NCBI RefSeq assembly: GCF_010667575.1
Contig: NZ_JAABNT010000002.1
Span: 124,001-188,000 of the forward strand
DNA from: Sulfitobacter sediminilitoris
Lineage (GTDB): Bacteria; Pseudomonadota; Alphaproteobacteria; Rhodobacterales; Rhodobacteraceae
Direction: 5' to 3'
DNA length: 64,000 nucleotides
Shown here: in pieces, positions 61,520 through 64,000 of the stretch
Numbering within the stretch: position 1 is the stretch's first letter
Layout of the letters: the number at the start of each line of letters is the position of its first letter
Notes under the pieces: model-generated
Seen by the model: only the letters and a program-made list of their open reading frames with translations
Databases searched by the model: none
Told to the model about the DNA's origin: nothing
Made by a program: the position numbers and the translations under genes

Positions 61520-64000
61520 TGTTCGACGACGCCACGCGCGCGCAGATCGAAGCGGCACGGCCCGATGCCTCGACATGGCTGGGAGCAAACGCCGGATCGG
61601 GCAAGACCCGTGTGTTGACGGACCGGGTGGCACGGCTGCTGCTAAATGGGGTCGAACCACAGCACATTCTCTGCCTGACATATACCAAGGCTGCGGCGTC
61701 CGAGATGCAGAACCGGCTGTTCAAGCGTTTGGGCGAATGGGCCATGTTGCCCGACGATACCTTGCGCAACGCGATGGCAGAGCTGGGCATTGCCGGGACA
61801 TTGGATCCTGAACAGTTGCGCAAGGCGCGTACCCTCTTTGCGCTGGCAATCGAAACGCCCGGCGGACTGAAAATCCAGACCATCCACTCTTTCTGCGCGT
61901 CCCTGTTGCGGCGGTTTCCGCTTGAAGCAGAGGTAAGCCCGCAGTTTACCGAGATCGAGGACCGCGCAGCCGATCTACTGCGTGCAGATATCGTCGATGA
62001 GATGGCGGAAGGACCGGATGCCGCGCTGATTGCCGGTATTGCACGTTTTTACACAGGCGAGGATTTCGGCAAGATGACCCGAAGCATCGTCGGAATGCGG
62101 GACACTTTCACCGGCGCATTTCAAAGGGCGGACGCACTGGCGTTGCTGGGACAGCCAACCACGTTGGACGAGCACCAGATCGAAAGTTCTGTCTTTCTTG
62201 GCAACGAGCATGGCGTGATCGCCGAGATCATCCCGCATCTTTTGGCCAAGGGCGGCAATGATGAGAAAGCCGGACGTGCACTGCAGCAAATCACAGATTT
62301 CGATCAAAGCGCCCTGCCCGTCCTTGAAAAGGTGTTTCTGTTCAGCAGTGGAGCAAAAGCGCCGTTCACCGCCAAGATCGGCAGTTTCCCTACAAAACCA
62401 ACGCAAGCCGCTCTTGGTGCCGCGATGGAACAGCTTGAGGCCTTCATGCTGCGGGTCGAAGACGCGAGGGACGCGCGGCTGGCCCTGATGGCGGCAAACA
62501 AGGCCGTGGCACTGCATGATTTCGCCCGCGCCTTTCTGAAACGGTATGAGACTGCCAAGCAACTGCGCGGCTGGCTTGATTTCGACGACCTGATCCTCAA
62601 GGCGCGCGCGTTGCTGCGTGACAAGGCGGTTGCCGCATGGGTCCTGTACAGGATCGATGGCGGGATCGACCACATTCTGGTGGACGAGGCGCAGGATACG
62701 TCGCCCCGGCAGTGGGATGTGATCGAGGCACTGACAGATGAATTCTACAGCGGTTCAGGTGCGCGTACGGACGTTGCCCGGACGCTTTTCGTCGTGGGTG
62801 ACAAGAAACAGTCCATCTATTCCTTCCAGGGGGCTGACCCGTTGGAGTTTGACCGCAAGAGCGCCGTTTTTGATGAAAAGATCAATGCCGCAGGGCAGTT
62901 CTTTCAGCACCGCTCACTTGATTATTCTTTCCGGTCCTCAAGTGCCATTTTACGTCTTGTAGACACTGCTTTTGATCCCAGAAGGCGGGCCGATTTCGGT
63001 AAGCAGACGCACCATATCGCTTTCAAGGAGGCACTGCCCGGCCGGGTTGACCTGTGGCCTTTGGTGGAGAAGGCCGAAGCAGAGCCGGACCGCCCCTGGA
63101 CCGATCCGCTGGATCGTCGCAGCGCCCAGCACCATACCGTTGTCCTTGCCGAACAGATCGCAGCCCAGATCAAGGCGATGACCGACCCTGATAATCCGAC
63201 CTACATTCCCGATGATGGGCCGCAAAAGGGCACGTTCATCAAACGGCCGGTCCGGGCGGGCGATTTCCTCATACTGGTGCAGCGGCGTTCGGCGTTGTTC
63301 TCCGAAGTGATCCGGGCCTGCAAGGCCGCCGGCTTGCCGATTGCCGGGGCCGACCGCCTTAAGGTCGGGGCGGAACTTGCGGTCAAGGATCTGGCCGCCT
63401 TGCTGTCGTTCCTTGCAACCTCGGATGACAGCCTTTCGCTGGCGACTGCGTTGAAATCCCCTTTGTTCGGGTGGAGCGAACAGGATCTTTTCACCCTCGC
63501 CCATGGCCGCAAGCAGCCCGTCCTTTGGGAAGCCTTGCGAAAGCGGAGCGACGATTATCCAGAAACGCTTGCCATTCTCAGGGACATGCGGTCTCAGGTT
63601 GATTTCCTGCGGCCCTACGATCTGATCGAACGCGTTCTAACCCGGCACCGGGGCCGCGAGAGGCTGCTGTCGCGTCTTGGCCCTGAAGCGGAAGACGGGA
63701 TCAACGCGATGCTGACGCAGGCGCTGGCATATGAACGCAACGATGTGCCAAGCCTGACCGGGTTCATCGAATGGATGCAGACCGATGATCTTGAAATCAA
63801 ACGCCAGATAGATTCCGCCTCGAACCAGATCAGGGTGATGACGGTCCATGGCTCCAAAGGTTTGGAAGCACCTATCGTGATCCTGCCGGACACCGGCCGA
63901 CGCGATGTCACAATCAAGGATGAGATCATCAAGCTGGACGGCGTACCGGTCTGGAAGCCCGCAACAGATGATCTTCCGTCAAAGCTGCGCACAACCGTTG
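61519..64000 (+). CDS. addA: double-strand break repair helicase AddA, 3' truncated by window
   Basis: 827 complete codons are visible from ATG 61519, and the frame is open at the window end. UvrD-type helicase: motif I LGANAGSGKTRVLTDRVA, motif Ia ILCLTYTKAAASEMQNRL, motif II HILVDEAQDTSPRQW, motif III FVVGDKKQSIYSFQGADP, motif V MTVHGSKGLEAPIVILPD. The C-terminal nuclease domain is outside. With AddB it forms the RecBCD-like complex of alphaproteobacteria. Confidence 0.94.
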   Translation, partial: MFDDATRAQIEAARPDASTWLGANAGSGKTRVLTDRVARLLLNGVEPQHILCLTYTKAAASEMQNRLFKRLGEWAMLPDDTLRNAMAELGIAGTLDPEQLRKARTLFALAIETPGGLKIQTIHSFCASLLRRFPLEAEVSPQFTEIEDRAADLLRADIVDEMAEGPDAALIAGIARFYTGEDFGKMTRSIVGMRDTFTGAFQRADALALLGQPTTLDEHQIESSVFLGNEHGVIAEIIPHLLAKGGNDEKAGRALQQITDFDQSALPVLEKVFLFSSGAKAPFTAKIGSFPTKPTQAALGAAMEQLEAFMLRVEDARDARLALMAANKAVALHDFARAFLKRYETAKQLRGWLDFDDLILKARALLRDKAVAAWVLYRIDGGIDHILVDEAQDTSPRQWDVIEALTDEFYSGSGARTDVARTLFVVGDKKQSIYSFQGADPLEFDRKSAVFDEKINAAGQFFQHRSLDYSFRSSSAILRLVDTAFDPRRRADFGKQTHHIAFKEALPGRVDLWPLVEKAEAEPDRPWTDPLDRRSAQHHTVVLAEQIAAQIKAMTDPDNPTYIPDDGPQKGTFIKRPVRAGDFLILVQRRSALFSEVIRACKAAGLPIAGADRLKVGAELAVKDLAALLSFLATSDDSLSLATALKSPLFGWSEQDLFTLAHGRKQPVLWEALRKRSDDYPETLAILRDMRSQVDFLRPYDLIERVLTRHRGRERLLSRLGPEAEDGINAMLTQALAYERNDVPSLTGFIEWMQTDDLEIKRQIDSASNQIRVMTVHGSKGLEAPIVILPDTGRRDVTIKDEIIKLDGVPVWKPATDDLPSKLRTTV

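Overview
The window reads as chromosomal core DNA of a marine roseobacter-group alphaproteobacterium (Rhodobacteraceae). The basis is the moderately high GC, the gene content and orders known from that group: senC-regA divergent from regB; tsaE-amgK-murU-addB-addA; hemD-mitofilin-hemY divergent from tsaD-gpsA; and a PhyR/NepR/EcfG general stress response (GSR) locus. I saw no rRNA, CRISPR array, insertion sequence, integrase or prophage. There is one tRNA, Thr(CGT).

Layout. 0-3.5 kb: end of a GltB-like glutamate synthase family gene, a class III aminotransferase (GabT-like, with an unusual Lys-rich N-terminal tail) and a divergent XRE-cupin regulator. 3.5-8.3 kb: GSR locus, nepR-ecfG-phyK facing phyR, followed by a DUF883 gene and a small holin-like membrane protein. 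I found five good EcfG-type promoters (GGAAC-N16/17-CGTT) by eye. Two are superimposed in one perfect palindrome between nepR and phyR. One precedes the DUF883 gene, one a 52-aa membrane protein gene next to phyK, and one a distant HdeA-like gene at 19 kb. 8.3-11 kb: broken Crp/Fnr gene, YihY/BrkB family protein, formate/nitrite transporter family protein.

11-26.3 kb: peptide or amino-acid-conjugate uptake and processing: class V aminotransferase, M20 peptidase, solute-binding protein, DppBC-like permeases, fused DppDF-like ATPase, cupin, P1 (DmpA-like) peptidase, and an alpha/beta hydrolase with a stop codon. A SnoaL-cyclase fusion, an HDAC-family protein, an Hsp70-like protein and the HdeA-like protein lie among them. 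A maleylpyruvate/maleylacetoacetate isomerase and fumarylpyruvate-type hydrolase pair follows. 26.4-30.4 kb: copA-cueR with a textbook MerR-type promoter, then a threonine dehydratase/serine racemase family gene. 30.5-35.4 kb: GDP-mannose and dTDP-L-rhamnose precursor genes (manC; rfbCBDA). 35.4-36.1 kb: two orphan genes. 36.1-40.1 kb: acyl-CoA dehydrogenase, ADP-forming acyl-CoA synthetase and enoyl-CoA hydratase, resembling carnitine-type side-chain catabolism.

40.2-46.8 kb: tRNA, HemY-like, mitofilin-like, HemD, TsaD, GpsA, YciI-like, EVE. 47.3-54.8 kb: DUF2853, HD proteins, a DUF922-like protease, AhcY, a small secreted protein, GNAT, and the RegA/SenC/RegB redox-response module. 54.9-64 kb: a PAS-only membrane protein (candidate DivL-type), TsaE, AmgK-like, MurU-like, AddB and truncated AddA.

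The most notable signal is the GSR regulon wiring: the symmetric promoter, the adjacent undescribed small membrane protein, the HdeA-like protein with an inserted low-complexity linker, and a catalytically dead receiver remnant beside the locus. Three genes (receiver, Crp/Fnr, alpha/beta hydrolase) each carry one disabling difference, so real decay and sequencing error must be told apart.
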